Shown here in pieces: positions 18,642-28,710 of a stretch of DNA of 60,444 nt. The position numbers and the translations under genes are program-made. Origin of the DNA: Bacteroidota bacterium (GTDB taxonomy: Bacteria; Bacteroidota; Bacteroidia; Chitinophagales; Saprospiraceae); contig JAHEAR010000005.1 in NCBI GenBank assembly GCA_024642665.1, positions 48,785 through 109,228 on the forward strand. The letters are read 5' to 3'. The notes beneath the pieces were generated by a model. That model worked only from the letters and a program-made list of their open reading frames with translations. It did not search any database and had not been told where the DNA came from. Positions within the stretch are counted from its first letter, which is position 1, and each line of letters opens with the position of its first letter.

Positions 18642-21600
18642 TTGAAATCCATAAATCAATATATAATTTTTATGCTTGGTTTGATTTGCATTTTACATGC
18701 GGATCTATTTGGTCAGGCATTTGTGACAAATGGCAGCGCTTCATTTTTAGGAGGCGAATGTTATCAAATCACACCGGATAACAGTGGCCAGGCCGGAACA
18801 ATTTTTTCGCAAAACACCATTAACCTCACCCAACCTTTTAGTGAATCAGCCACATTCTTTTTTGGATGCAAGGATGTAAATGGTGCTGATGGAATAGTTT
18901 TCATCCTTGCAACTTCTAATACATCTTTAGGGATTGGTGGTGGAAGTTTAGGGTATGATGGTATTACTCCTTCAATCGCGATAGAGTATGACGATTACCA
19001 GAATGGAAATTTCGGTGATCCGGCCAGTGATCATATGGCCGTTATCTCCATGGGCTCCGTGAATCATAATCTTGCTTCCAATCTTGTAGGTCCGGTTAAT
19101 ATTTCCAATGTGGAAGATTGTATGGAGCATTGCTTTTCTGTTGCCTGGGATCCCAATACACAAACCCTGTCAGCGATCCTCGATGATGATTTAATCTCCT
19201 ATACGGGAGATATTGTTACGAATATTTTTAGCGGGAATGCCAATGTATATTATGGCTTCAGTTCGGCAACCGGGTCTCTTTCCAATCAGCATATCGTTTG
19301 TTTTGGCCCCCCGGAAGTTGATATGATGCCGGATGAAATAATTTGCGAAAGTGAGAATGTAATATTGCAGGCAGATCCTGATGGGATCGCATGGACCTGG
19401 ATGCCTGATCCTACATTGTCATCCTTTACGATCAGCAATCCAATAGCCTCTCCAACGACTACAACTACCTATACGACAATCATAGAATATGCCTGCGGGT
19501 TCCTTGGATATGATACCGTAGTAGTAAATGTCAATCCACCACCCTTTGCCTTTGCCACAAATGATGGACCTGTATGTATTGATGAAACGCTGACGCTGAT
19601 GTCAGGGGATGGATTATCCTATCAGTGGAGCGGGCCCATGTCTTTTTTTTCCAATAACCAAAATCCGCAAATTGCTAATGTTACAATTGGGCATGCCGGA
19701 ATTTATTCTGTCACCGTGACGGATATCAACGGTTGTACTGCTGAAGCCACAACATTAGTGGTGATTGATGAAGGGCCGGAAATATTGGTAGATCCTATCC
19801 CGGATCCCATATGTCTCAATCTGGATCCATTTCAAATGACAGCAAGCCCGCCAGGTGGCGATTGGTCAGGAGATATCACCTTTGATGGAATATTTGACCC
19901 GGACTATGTGGGCGAGGGAATTCATGTAGTGACGTATACTGTGACTAATGGTAATGGTTGTTCAAGTACTGAAGATGTAATCATTGAAGTGTTACCAATA
20001 CCTGAAGTGCTTATTGATCCCCCCGGTGTCCTTTGTGAAACCAGTGGTCCGGTGCAATTGACCGGAAGTCCATCGGGAGGATTCTGGGAAGGAGAAATTT
20101 CCATCAATGGTCTTTTTGATCCCGGGCAGGCAGGTGACGGACCACACCTGATCACTTATACAGCTAATGATGGCAATGGTTGCACAAATTTCGCTGATAT
20201 CATTATTGAAGTGGTGCCCGGACTAGTGGCAGACATCACTCCTTCCGGACCATTTTGTGCAACTGATTCAATAGTTCAATTTTCAGCGGATCCAATTGGT
20301 GGTGTATGGAGTGGAGATGCAAATGCAATGGGTCTGCTATTTCCACCTGATCTGGGGGCAGGGACATACACAGTAAGCTATATGTTAAATGACACAAGTG
20401 GATGTTATTCGGGACAATTGAATTTTGAAATTCTATTGTCTCCTGCAGTAACCATTGATCCAGTGGATACCTTTTGTTTAAATCAATCCACGTACACCCT
20501 GACCGCAAGTCCACCGGGAGGTGATTGGGGAGGGGCAGCTAATCTGAATGGCGAAATAGATCCAATGACCTTAGGCTCCGGAACACATCAGGCCACGTAT
20601 ACATTCGTGACGCCTCAAGGATGTGCCGGATCAGATACTATTTCAATCGTTGTTTTACCTGCAGCACCTCAAATTGGGAATGTAAATGTACAGTGTGATT
20701 CACTGGGCACTACATTCGTTGTCACTTTTGCTATTTCAGGAGGAGACCCTGCCTCCTATGAAATCGATGGCTCCGTATCGGGTTCTTTGACACCGGGCTC
20801 GCCGTCCATATTTACTAGTTTTCCAATTAACAGTGGAGGAGCCTATAATTTCATCGTTGATGATGCGAACCATTGTAATCCGGATACGCTCAGTGGAGAT
20901 TTTACGTGTAACTGCGAGACAAATGCCGGTAGTATGAATGTCAATTTGATTACAGCTTGTGAAGGAGATACAATATTTGTGTTGCCTCCTACCGGGGTAG
21001 TGCTTGATCCCGATGATACGTTATTGTATGTTTTACATCTCGGTTTTCCCGATAACATACTGATGGTGAGCGATACTAACTTTTTTGTTTTCACTCCTCC
21101 GCTGCAGAGCGGAATAACCTATTTTATTTCTTCTGTGGCAGGAAATGCGTTACCGGGTATGGGTGTGGATCTCAATGACCCTTGTTTGTCCGTATCTTTT
21201 GGCACACCGGTGATGTGGTCAGCACCACCGGATGGCTATATTTCAGCGCCTATGCAGTTGTGTAGTGGAGATAGCATACCACTTAGTTTTGTACTCTCCG
21301 GAGGTAGCGGCACCTACAATGTCATTTACACCGATGGCAGTGATTATTTCTCTGTGGATAGTATCTTGTCAGGACACTCCTTAGATATAAGTCCTGCGGT
21401 GCTATCAACTTTAACTTTGGTGAAAGTAGAGGATATTGCTTTTCCATATTGTATTGGTTTTCCGGATACGAGTATTGTGATTCAAGTAAATGATCCTTAT
21501 CTGACGCATGATGATATCGCCATTTGTTTTGGTGATAGTATATTTTTGGGCGGAGCCTATCAATTTGATTCGGGCATATATTATGATTCGTTAGTAGCGA

Positions 21601-22466
21601 TCACGGGATGCGATAGTATTCTCGAAACTGCTTTAACGGTCATTCCTTTGGATACAACCTTGCTGAGTGGAAAGTCCTGTGATACGTCTTTGACAGGCGT
21701 ATTTATAGATACGTTTGTGGATCAAAATGGATGCGACAGTACTACGATCACGACGATCACTTATGTTTTATCAGATACAACTTTGTTGCAATCGATGACT
21801 TGTGATCAGATGGAAGAAGGGGTGTTTATGACAGTTTTCACAGGTCAGAGTGGATGTGATAGTATAGTGATTGAAACCGTTGAATATTTTCCTTCGGATA
21901 CTACAATACTTGTTGATGAAACATGCGATCCTGATCTGGCCGGAATATTTTCGCAAACTTTTACAAATATTGTTGGGTGTGATAGCCTCGTGATTGAAAC
22001 CATAGCCTTGCTTCCTTCCGATACGACACAGATAATTAATTACTCCTGTTCGCCAATGGATACAGGTACTGTTTCCGTAGATTATTTAAATGTTTATGGA
22101 TGTGATAGCTTGGTTCATTTTACTACAGCACTTTCACTCGATGATTCCTGTCATGTGGTGGAAATCAGTAAGGATGTGTTTATTCCAAATGTTTTTAGTC
22201 CGAACAATGATGGACTCAATGATCTGTTTTTCATTTCCAGTTCGGAAGGTGCTATTAGCAACATTTCCTTTCTTAGAATTTTTGATCGTTGGGGTGGGTT
22301 AGTATTTGAAATTTTTGATTTCCCCCCTAACCTGGATGAACATGGTTGGGATGGAACCGAGAATGGAGAACAGTTGATGCCGGGAGTTTTTGTTTGGATG
22401 ACAGAGCTTATCTACACCGATGGTGAAATAGAAGTAAGAAGTGGTGATGTCACGCTATTGCGCTAA
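18642..22466 (+). CDS. Lectin-domain adhesin-like protein, gliding-type (T9SS type B) C-terminus
   Basis: The 1274-residue product starts at a TTG (18642), chosen because it gives a proper signal peptide (MKSINQYIIFMLGLICILHADLFGQ); the next ATG at 18672 would remove the basic residue. Residues about 25-195 look like an L-type lectin domain (IEYDDYQNG, DHMAVISMGS). Next come Ig/SprB-like modules with the recurring phrase SPPGGDWSG...FDP and TYTVTNGNGC, then 4-5 Cys-paired modules of about 43 residues ending GCDSLVIET. The end is the gliding motility-associated C-terminal domain (FIPNVFSPNNDGLND ... GVFVW). Likely a cell-surface adhesin; the ligand is unknown. Confidence 0.85.
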   Translation: MKSINQYIIFMLGLICILHADLFGQAFVTNGSASFLGGECYQITPDNSGQAGTIFSQNTINLTQPFSESATFFFGCKDVNGADGIVFILATSNTSLGIGGGSLGYDGITPSIAIEYDDYQNGNFGDPASDHMAVISMGSVNHNLASNLVGPVNISNVEDCMEHCFSVAWDPNTQTLSAILDDDLISYTGDIVTNIFSGNANVYYGFSSATGSLSNQHIVCFGPPEVDMMPDEIICESENVILQADPDGIAWTWMPDPTLSSFTISNPIASPTTTTTYTTIIEYACGFLGYDTVVVNVNPPPFAFATNDGPVCIDETLTLMSGDGLSYQWSGPMSFFSNNQNPQIANVTIGHAGIYSVTVTDINGCTAEATTLVVIDEGPEILVDPIPDPICLNLDPFQMTASPPGGDWSGDITFDGIFDPDYVGEGIHVVTYTVTNGNGCSSTEDVIIEVLPIPEVLIDPPGVLCETSGPVQLTGSPSGGFWEGEISINGLFDPGQAGDGPHLITYTANDGNGCTNFADIIIEVVPGLVADITPSGPFCATDSIVQFSADPIGGVWSGDANAMGLLFPPDLGAGTYTVSYMLNDTSGCYSGQLNFEILLSPAVTIDPVDTFCLNQSTYTLTASPPGGDWGGAANLNGEIDPMTLGSGTHQATYTFVTPQGCAGSDTISIVVLPAAPQIGNVNVQCDSLGTTFVVTFAISGGDPASYEIDGSVSGSLTPGSPSIFTSFPINSGGAYNFIVDDANHCNPDTLSGDFTCNCETNAGSMNVNLITACEGDTIFVLPPTGVVLDPDDTLLYVLHLGFPDNILMVSDTNFFVFTPPLQSGITYFISSVAGNALPGMGVDLNDPCLSVSFGTPVMWSAPPDGYISAPMQLCSGDSIPLSFVLSGGSGTYNVIYTDGSDYFSVDSILSGHSLDISPAVLSTLTLVKVEDIAFPYCIGFPDTSIVIQVNDPYLTHDDIAICFGDSIFLGGAYQFDSGIYYDSLVAITGCDSILETALTVIPLDTTLLSGKSCDTSLTGVFIDTFVDQNGCDSTTITTITYVLSDTTLLQSMTCDQMEEGVFMTVFTGQSGCDSIVIETVEYFPSDTTILVDETCDPDLAGIFSQTFTNIVGCDSLVIETIALLPSDTTQIINYSCSPMDTGTVSVDYLNVYGCDSLVHFTTALSLDDSCHVVEISKDVFIPNVFSPNNDGLNDLFFISSSEGAISNISFLRIFDRWGGLVFEIFDFPPNLDEHGWDGTENGEQLMPGVFVWMTELIYTDGEIEVRSGDVTLLR

Positions 22467-22483
22467 TGAATTTCTCTGCGCAA

Positions 22484-23683
22484 TTACACTTTCTCCAACA
22501 CGACAGCATACCCCTGACCCACACCTACACACATCGTTGCTAAAGCATATCGCTTGTTTTCCCGATGGAGCGTGCGCGCCGCATTGAGCGTGATTCTGGT
22601 TCCGCTCATGCCAAGTGGATGACCTAAAGCAATTGCTCCACCACATGCATTGATCCTTTCATCATGGGCATCAAGGCCCAATTCTTTTGTACAAGCTAAC
22701 ACCTGTGCAGCAAATGCCTCATTGATTTCGATGACCCCAATATCAGCAAGTTTCAGTCCTGCTTTTTTTAGGGCACTTTTAGATGCACCCACAGGTCCAA
22801 TACCCATAATAGCCGGCTCGACACCGACAACAGCGGATGAAACAATTCTCGCGATAGGTTTTAGATTGTTGTTTCGCACAGCAAAATCTGAAGCAATTAA
22901 CATAGCGGCAGCCCCATCATTCAATCCACTGCTATTTCCTGCAGTAACGCTTCCGTCTTTTTTAAAGGCACCTCTTAACTTTGTCAATCCTTCGATCGTG
23001 GAATTACCTTTTACAAATTCATCTGTTTTGAATACAAGCGGATCTTGCTTTCGACGTGGAATAGAAACAGGCGTGATATCTGCAGCTAAAATATCAGCCG
23101 CTGCAGCCGCTTTTAGTTGTGAGTGAAGTGCAAACCGATCCTGATCTTCTCTTGAAATATGATACTTAGCCACCAGATTTTCTGCTGTTTCTCCCATGGC
23201 ATCAGTGCCATATAGTTCCTTCATCAGTGGATTAATAAACCGCCATCCAAAGGAGGAATCAAACATTTCAGCATCACTTCCAAACGGTTGATTCGATTTG
23301 GAAATCACCCAGGGGCCTCGTGTCATATTTTCAACACCTCCGGCAATAAAGATATCCCCATCCCCTGCCTGGATCGCACGATGGGCATGAATGGCTGCTG
23401 ACATTCCTGAAGCACAAAGTCGATTGATGGTTTCTCCCGGCACTGACCATGGCAATCCTGCCAATAGAAGCGCCATACGGGCAACATTGCGGTTGTCTTC
23501 TCCGGCTTGATTAGCACAACCCATAATGACTTCATTGATCAATGCAGGATCTAAATCCTTGTGCTTTTCCATTAAGGCTTTTATCACGTGCGCTGCCAGA
23601 TCATCCGTACGTACCGCTGAAAGGGAACCTCTGAAAGTGCCAATGGCGGTTCGAATACCATCAATTATAAACGAATCTTGCAT
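22484..23683 (-). CDS. Acetyl-CoA C-acyltransferase (thiolase)
   Basis: The 399-residue thiolase has the acyl-binding Cys in INRLCASGM (about residue 90), NEAFA, GGAIALGHPLGMSGTR with the catalytic His, and the C-terminal active-site Cys in TMCVGVGQG. The CVGVGQG form and VPGETINRLCASG resemble 3-oxoadipyl-CoA and degradative thiolases, but acetyl-CoA acetyltransferase cannot be excluded from sequence alone. The neighbours do not form a beta-oxidation or aromatic pathway. It converges with the adhesin gene, 17 nt apart. Confidence 0.92.
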   Translation of the reverse strand: MQDSFIIDGIRTAIGTFRGSLSAVRTDDLAAHVIKALMEKHKDLDPALINEVIMGCANQAGEDNRNVARMALLLAGLPWSVPGETINRLCASGMSAAIHAHRAIQAGDGDIFIAGGVENMTRGPWVISKSNQPFGSDAEMFDSSFGWRFINPLMKELYGTDAMGETAENLVAKYHISREDQDRFALHSQLKAAAAADILAADITPVSIPRRKQDPLVFKTDEFVKGNSTIEGLTKLRGAFKKDGSVTAGNSSGLNDGAAAMLIASDFAVRNNNLKPIARIVSSAVVGVEPAIMGIGPVGASKSALKKAGLKLADIGVIEINEAFAAQVLACTKELGLDAHDERINACGGAIALGHPLGMSGTRITLNAARTLHRENKRYALATMCVGVGQGYAVVLEKV

Positions 23684-23723
23684 GTCTTATTTTTTATTCA
23701 ACAAGGTTGCACCATTTCATATT

Positions 23724-24917
23724 CTATTCAATCGTACGCTCAAAAATACGGCCGGTGCTTTTTTCTTTCAGGATCATTTTTTTAACCCCATAATGTGTGA
23801 TTTCTTCCTTTATAAGCCAATGAGTGTCATCATAAGAAACTAATAGATCCTCCTTCGCATGATGTTCTTGTCCTCTCCAAATGGCTAATTCAATGGGTTC
23901 CCATTTTTTACTTTTTGCGGAGGTGTAAGCCGCATCCATAATCGCATTAATGATGTAACCATCATAAAATGATTCTTTGGGCGATCGGTCGTTGTCCAGG
24001 GCATTAAACATATCCGTAAACATATGGTTGTAACCCAAATCATTTAGTTCATCACCGATCGGGTAGATCCAGCCTTTATCAGATTCTGCTTTTTCTGCTG
24101 AATACCCTGCGCCCTGCCCACTGGTAAATACTTCAAGGCCGGTACGCATAAAACCATTACTCCAGATCGTACCCTCACTGCCCATCACTTCGTCTCTGAG
24201 ATCAAGTCCTCCTCGAAATGCCCAGCTAACTTCAAACTGACCAATAGCTCCATTCGCGTATTTCACTAAGCCAATGGCATGATCTTCAGCATCAATCGGT
24301 TTTACTTGTGTATCTGCCCAGCACATGATTTCAAGTGGCCTGATATCTTTCCCAATAAACGATCGGGAGACTTCAATACAATGGCAGGCGAGATCTATGA
24401 TGGCTCCACCGCCCGCTAGTTCTTTATTCCAAAACCATTCGCTGTGTGGTCCGGGATGTGCTTCCCGTGATTTGGCCCAAAGAATTTTGCCTAATGCACC
24501 CGATGCGATGATCTCCTGCGATTTCAGAAATTTAGGCGTATAGACAAGATCTTCAAGATACCCGTTGAATATTCCTGCTTGTTCCACAGCGTGTAGGATA
24601 CTGAGTGCTTCTGCTGCATTTCGCCCCAGAGGTTTGGTACACAGGACAGCCTTTTTGTATTTGACACATGTTAGAATAGCTTCTTTATGCAGGTGATTTG
24701 GTAAAGCTACAATAATGGTATCTACGTCAGGGTGATTTACGGCTGCCTCTATCTCAAGTGTCCGATGAGGCACATTGTATTTAGTGGCGAATGAAATGCA
24801 TTGCTCCTCACTTCTTGATTGCACCATGACCAATCTATCCCGACTTCGTTGACTACGTATGGCGTCGGCATAAAACCGTCCGATAAATCCAGCACCCAGC
24901 ACAGCAATATTTCTCAT
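23724..24917 (-). CDS. Gfo/Idh/MocA family oxidoreductase
   Basis: The 397-residue NAD(P)-dependent dehydrogenase has an N-terminal Rossmann fold (VLGAGFIGRFYADAI), the family CTKPLGRN (EKP-type lysine motif), and GGGAIIDLACHCIEVSRSFIG holding the usual Asp/His catalytic pair. Substrates in this family are sugars, inositols and glycosides. The MFS permease encoded 29 nt upstream is probably in the same transcript. In Bacteroidota such pairs often process glycosides or nucleoside-like substrates, which is inference here. Confidence 0.92.
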   Translation of the reverse strand: MRNIAVLGAGFIGRFYADAIRSQRSRDRLVMVQSRSEEQCISFATKYNVPHRTLEIEAAVNHPDVDTIIVALPNHLHKEAILTCVKYKKAVLCTKPLGRNAAEALSILHAVEQAGIFNGYLEDLVYTPKFLKSQEIIASGALGKILWAKSREAHPGPHSEWFWNKELAGGGAIIDLACHCIEVSRSFIGKDIRPLEIMCWADTQVKPIDAEDHAIGLVKYANGAIGQFEVSWAFRGGLDLRDEVMGSEGTIWSNGFMRTGLEVFTSGQGAGYSAEKAESDKGWIYPIGDELNDLGYNHMFTDMFNALDNDRSPKESFYDGYIINAIMDAAYTSAKSKKWEPIELAIWRGQEHHAKEDLLVSYDDTHWLIKEEITHYGVKKMILKEKSTGRIFERTIE

Positions 24918-24946
24918 TTGCTCAATTTATGGTTTTAACACAAAAC

Positions 24947-26158
24947 TCATGACTTTATCTTTTCATTTTTGAAAACGAGCGCAAACATTATCATCACGAC
25001 AGTAGCAATTCCAGCAGGAATTATCCAAATCATTTTCCAATCATAACGACCGGCATCAGCCGTATAGTGATCAAAGATGATTCCGGCCAACCAAAAACCG
25101 ATAAACATACCGACCCCATAAGTAGCCAATGTAATGAGTCCCTGGGCAGCACTTTTGAATTTTACCCCGGCTTTATAGTCGGTATAGATTTGGCCCGAAA
25201 CAAAAAAGAAATCGTAACAAATACCATGTAAAAGAATTCCGGTAAACAACATCCATGTGTTTTCCCCGGAGTCTCCTAAAGCGAAAAGCAGATAACGCAA
25301 TGCCCATGCTCCCATACCCAGCAGGAAGGTGAGCTTCAAGCCAAACCGTTTTAAAAATAGTGGAAGTAAGAGCATGAAGAAAACTTCTGAAACCTGACCG
25401 AAAGTCATATTGCCGGCAGCGTTTTCCATGCCAATATTATTTAAAAACAGGTTGGCATTTTGATAATAAAATGCCAGTGGAATGCAGATCATGATGGAGG
25501 AGATAAAAAAGACGAGGAAGTTTTTGTCCTTTAAAAGCAACAAAGCATCTAATCCAAGGATATCTCTAAGGGTAGGTTTAGCCTGTGCATTCATCGCAGG
25601 GGGTGTATCCGGAAGCAGAAAACTAAAAAAACCAAGGAAAGCAGAGACGCCTGATGCCATATAGAAGGTGTTTTGCAACAGGCCTTTTGACTCCCATTTG
25701 AATAAATAACCAATTAACAAGCCTGCAATGATCCACCCGATGGTCCCCCAAAGTCTGATTTGAGCAAATTCGATGGATGGATCTTTCATTTGTCGGAAGG
25801 AGATAGAATTTACCAAAGCGATCGTGGGCATATATAAAATCATGTACACCAGGATAAATGGAAAGAAGGATGAAAACGATCCTGATTGAGCGGCGTAATA
25901 CATTAATCCTGCTCCGGCAAGATGAAGGAATCCCAGAATACGTTGAGCAGCAAAATATCGATCAGCTATTAGTCCAATGATAAAGGGGGCAATAATAGCG
26001 CCCAATGATTGTGTAGAGTAGGCTGCAGAAATTTCATCTCCATTTGAGGAAAGTGCAGTCGACAGATAAGTGCCCATCGTTACAAACCATGCTCCCCACA
26101 CAAAGAATTCAAGGAACATCATCAGCGATAATTTAATACGAATATTGAACGGCATCAT
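24947..26158 (-). CDS. MFS transporter of the nucleoside:H+ symporter (NupG-like) family
   Basis: The 403-residue protein has 12 predicted membrane segments. It opens with KLSLMMFLEFFVWGAWFVTMGTYLS, the hallmark of the NupG/XapB nucleoside symporter family, and carries GLIADRYFAAQRILG in loop 2-3. It is likely an inner-membrane importer of a nucleoside or glycoside, co-transcribed with the oxidoreductase gene. Two adjacent start Met codons (MMPF) make little difference to the product. Confidence 0.88.
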   Translation of the reverse strand: MMPFNIRIKLSLMMFLEFFVWGAWFVTMGTYLSTALSSNGDEISAAYSTQSLGAIIAPFIIGLIADRYFAAQRILGFLHLAGAGLMYYAAQSGSFSSFFPFILVYMILYMPTIALVNSISFRQMKDPSIEFAQIRLWGTIGWIIAGLLIGYLFKWESKGLLQNTFYMASGVSAFLGFFSFLLPDTPPAMNAQAKPTLRDILGLDALLLLKDKNFLVFFISSIMICIPLAFYYQNANLFLNNIGMENAAGNMTFGQVSEVFFMLLLPLFLKRFGLKLTFLLGMGAWALRYLLFALGDSGENTWMLFTGILLHGICYDFFFVSGQIYTDYKAGVKFKSAAQGLITLATYGVGMFIGFWLAGIIFDHYTADAGRYDWKMIWIIPAGIATVVMIMFALVFKNEKIKS

Positions 26159-26323
26159 AGTGGGAATTCTGTTATAGACGAAATGGTTGGCTAATTTCCG
26201 TAAAAATGAGTAGAACTCTATTGAAAAGGCATGATTGATAAAATAATATACCCTTATCTCCGGTTTTTTTACCTAATCAAGGGATAGTTTAAGTATTGTC
26301 AGAAAGTTGAGCAGTCTGGTTCC

Positions 26324-26872
26324 TCAGTCTTTTAACTTTTGGCTTATTTGATACATCTGTTTCTGATGCCGGCGCATATGATCATTTAGAAAAATCAACA
26401 TCTGATACATCGTTAGTCTTCCAACAAATGGGTGTTTGAATACCAAATGAGATCCAAATTCGGGTTGATGTAGGCGAATAAACTCAAAAAGTGTTATCCG
26501 CAAGGCCGTCCATTTTTCTATCAAGTCGGTTTGTGAAAGGATGGGCTGATCATCCCACATATTGATTTTAGGGGGTGCTTTAAACTTAAAAGGACTGGAA
26601 AATGAAAATTTCAATGCAGCAAGGGCTCCCCAGGATTTGATTTGATAATGGGGTATCGTTGTCGGATAGGCCATTTTTTTCTTCAGATAGGACAATGACG
26701 AGGATTCACTTAAATACAGATGATTTGCGGCCTGGGCTATGGACCAGCTATTGGAAGTCGGTTGTGTATAATATGCCTTTTCTGAAATTGTGGAGATTAG
26801 GGGAAACAATTCTTTTTGTTTCCGATCTAATTTTAAAAACTGGGACTCAACTTGTTTTAAATCTCCTGACAT
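26324..26872 (-). CDS. DinB-like (YfiT/DUF664-type) four-helix protein
   Basis: 182 residues with SNSWSIAQAANHLYLSE, the first metal-binding His region of DinB_2 proteins, and a late LNDHMRRHQKQM supplying the further His ligands. The family forms metal-binding four-helix bundles, often thiol-dependent transferases. The specific reaction is unknown. It is divergent from the PH-like gene that starts at 26922, with only 49 nt between them. Confidence 0.8.
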   Translation of the reverse strand: MSGDLKQVESQFLKLDRKQKELFPLISTISEKAYYTQPTSNSWSIAQAANHLYLSESSSLSYLKKKMAYPTTIPHYQIKSWGALAALKFSFSSPFKFKAPPKINMWDDQPILSQTDLIEKWTALRITLFEFIRLHQPEFGSHLVFKHPFVGRLTMYQMLIFLNDHMRRHQKQMYQISQKLKD

Positions 26873-26921
26873 CTATTTGTACTTTAGAGTATCGAATGTA
26901 TACAATATTCAATACTTAGAG

Positions 26922-27491
26922 ATGACACCAGACATGAAACACGGTTCTGAAAAAGAGCAATTCCAATACAAAGATTCCATTTTTGAACCGGATATGTTCG
27001 GTCGTGTTGCGCTCCCCGGGGATCGCGTGACTGACTTCGCAGAGGAGCAGCAATTTGATCAGATATGGTTATGGGCACTGATGGGGATTCAACTCTTTAT
27101 CATTATGGTGCCTTTGGTATTGACCGGTCAATCCTGGTGGAGTATGGTGATTGCCTTTCTGGCGATGGTATCAACCATGGTCCTGTTGGGTAGTTTGAAG
27201 TTCAATACCTGGATGGATGACGAAGGGGTGCACTACAAAATGAAATTATTTCATTGGCGGATACGCACTATTCCATGGGATGACATTGATCAGATTGAAG
27301 TCAGGGAATATTCTCCTGTCCAGGAATATGGTGGTTGGGGTGTTAAGTATGGAAAAAGTGGTTGGGCCTATAATGTTCGTGGAAATCATGGTATCCAGAT
27401 TTTAAAGAAGGATGGTAAGCGAATTTTGCTGGGCACCCAGAAGCCGGAAGAGGCAGCAGATTTTCTTGCTTCAAAACAACTATTAGTATAG
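26922..27491 (+). CDS. Membrane protein with PH-like domain, unknown function
   Basis: I chose the ATG at 26922 (MTPDMKHGSE), giving 189 residues; ATG 26934 is also possible. The longer open frame back to 26790 would overlap the divergent DinB-like gene. Two adjacent membrane helices (about 49-92) are followed by a soluble C-terminal domain with NTWMDDEGVHYKM, IPWDDIDQIEVREY, GGWGVKYGKSGWAYNVRG and KRILLGTQKPEE, as in bacterial PH-like families. The function is unknown. Confidence 0.75.
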   Translation: MTPDMKHGSEKEQFQYKDSIFEPDMFGRVALPGDRVTDFAEEQQFDQIWLWALMGIQLFIIMVPLVLTGQSWWSMVIAFLAMVSTMVLLGSLKFNTWMDDEGVHYKMKLFHWRIRTIPWDDIDQIEVREYSPVQEYGGWGVKYGKSGWAYNVRGNHGIQILKKDGKRILLGTQKPEEAADFLASKQLLV

Positions 27492-27499
27492 ACAAAAAA

Positions 27500-27528
27500 A
27501 AGAGTGTTGACGGGTAATCAACACTCTT
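27500..27528. terminator. Bidirectional terminator between PH-like and histone-like genes
   Basis: AAGAGTGTTGA and TCAACACTCTT form a perfect 11-bp stem around a 7-nt loop. On the minus strand an eight-T tract follows, so it can end the histone-like transcript. On the + strand a T-rich tail (TTCTTCTCTT) follows shortly after, 8 nt past the stop of the PH-like gene. Confidence 0.82.
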
Positions 27529-27669
27529 AATTCTTCTCTTGAAATACGTTCGGGTGGAAAATTTTCCTTGTTCCCGATGCCGTCAAACGGCCATTGTAGG
27601 ATTTGCTTCCTTAAAGCAAAGTAGTCATAGTCAATCCGGCAACGCAAGGTTGCCCGTATGAAATTACTA

Positions 27670-28194
27670 CTAACTAGCTGGAGCAGCAGCAACCGCAGCG
27701 GCAGCAGCTTTCTTAGATGTTCTTGCTTTCTTAGGAGCAGCTTTTCTGGTTGCTTTTTTAGCAGCCTTCTTAGCGGCTTTCTTAGGAGCAGCTTTTTTGG
27801 TTGCTTTCTTAGCAGCCTTCTTAGCAGCTTTCTTAGGAGCAGCTTTTCTGGTTGCTTTTTTAGCAGCCTTCTTAGCAGCCTTCTTAGGAGCAGCTTTTCT
27901 GGTTGCTTTTTTAGCAGCCTTCTTAGCAGCCTTCTTAGGAGCAGCTTTTCTGGTTGCTTTTTTAGCAGCCTTCTTTGCAGCCTTCTTAGCGGCCTTCTTA
28001 GGAGCAGCTTTTCTGGTTGCTTTCTTAGCAGCCTTCTTAGCAGCTTTCTTAGGAGCAGCTTTTTTGGTTGCTTTCTTAGCAGCCTTCTTAGCAGCTTTCT
28101 TAGGAGCAGCCTTTTTGGTTGCTTTCTTAGCAGCTTTTTTAGCCGCTTTTTTTGCAGCCTTCTTAGGTGCTGCCTTCTTTGCTGATTTAGCCAT
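27670..28194 (-). CDS. Histone H1-like Lys/Ala/Pro repeat protein
   Basis: This 174-residue, very basic protein is built almost wholly of Lys, Ala and Pro. After MAKSAKK come eight tandem modules of 17 residues, AAPKKAAKKAAKKAT(K/R)K. Modules 1 and 4 carry an extra AAKK. It ends with ARTSKKAAAAAVAAAPAS. It resembles the C-terminal tail of histone H1 and bacterial Hc1/AlgP-type DNA-binding proteins, and is expected to bind and compact DNA without sequence specificity. The 51-bp DNA repeat makes unit number prone to recombination. A strong terminator lies about 140 nt downstream. Confidence 0.85.
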   Translation of the reverse strand: MAKSAKKAAPKKAAKKAAKKAAKKATKKAAPKKAAKKAAKKATKKAAPKKAAKKAAKKATRKAAPKKAAKKAAKKAAKKATRKAAPKKAAKKAAKKATRKAAPKKAAKKAAKKATRKAAPKKAAKKAAKKATKKAAPKKAAKKAAKKATRKAAPKKARTSKKAAAAAVAAAPAS

Positions 28195-28710
28195 AATAAA
28201 AATGAGATTAAGTTTGCAAATATTTAAATAGAAAAGTCGGCTTCACAGATGGTCGAAAGGACCAAAGTAAAGACGCCTTGATTATCCTGATTGAGATGAA
28301 GAAAAGTGTCGTATGAGGATTGTACAATCATATTCGAATACAAAAATACACTTTAGATTTATTTTGTATATATTTTTTGAAAAATAATTGAAATTTTTTT
28401 ATTACGCGCGTACAATTTCAAACCTTTTTTCAAAACACAAAAGTCAAAAAGCAGGCTGTAAAATTTTCGATGGGCCATTATCTTTTTCATCCATTGATGA
28501 TTATAATATCAAATTCAATGCCAGTCTTTTTAGTGGAAAGTTGGTTTACTTTTTTTTGGTTTTGCCACAGTGCAGTGTTGCATAGAATGGATGAGTCTTT
28601 ACTACAACCCTTGTCATTGTTGTGAAGTGGATGGATGACAACATCAATGGACTCTTTTAGTTTTGACGCGCGTGGTTGTTTGCTCAAGTCTTTTCGGAAA
28701 TTATTTGACT
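28195..28710. other. AT-rich region without a recognisable gene
   Basis: About 0.5 kb of AT-rich sequence with many homopolymer runs. Short open frames exist (28388-28585 on +, 28487-28687 on -), but neither gives a recognisable protein. The upstream promoter of the histone-like gene must lie at the left end. The region continues into the decayed gene at 28711. Confidence 0.5.

Noticed and set aside
27658-28231. Long + strand open frames opposite the histone-like gene
   Set aside because: They result from the low-complexity Lys/Ala codons read backwards; the minus-strand frame has the proper start, composition and terminator.
28388-28687. Short open frames on both strands in the AT-rich region
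   Set aside because: No recognisable motif, no promoter box or coding pattern; likely chance frames.
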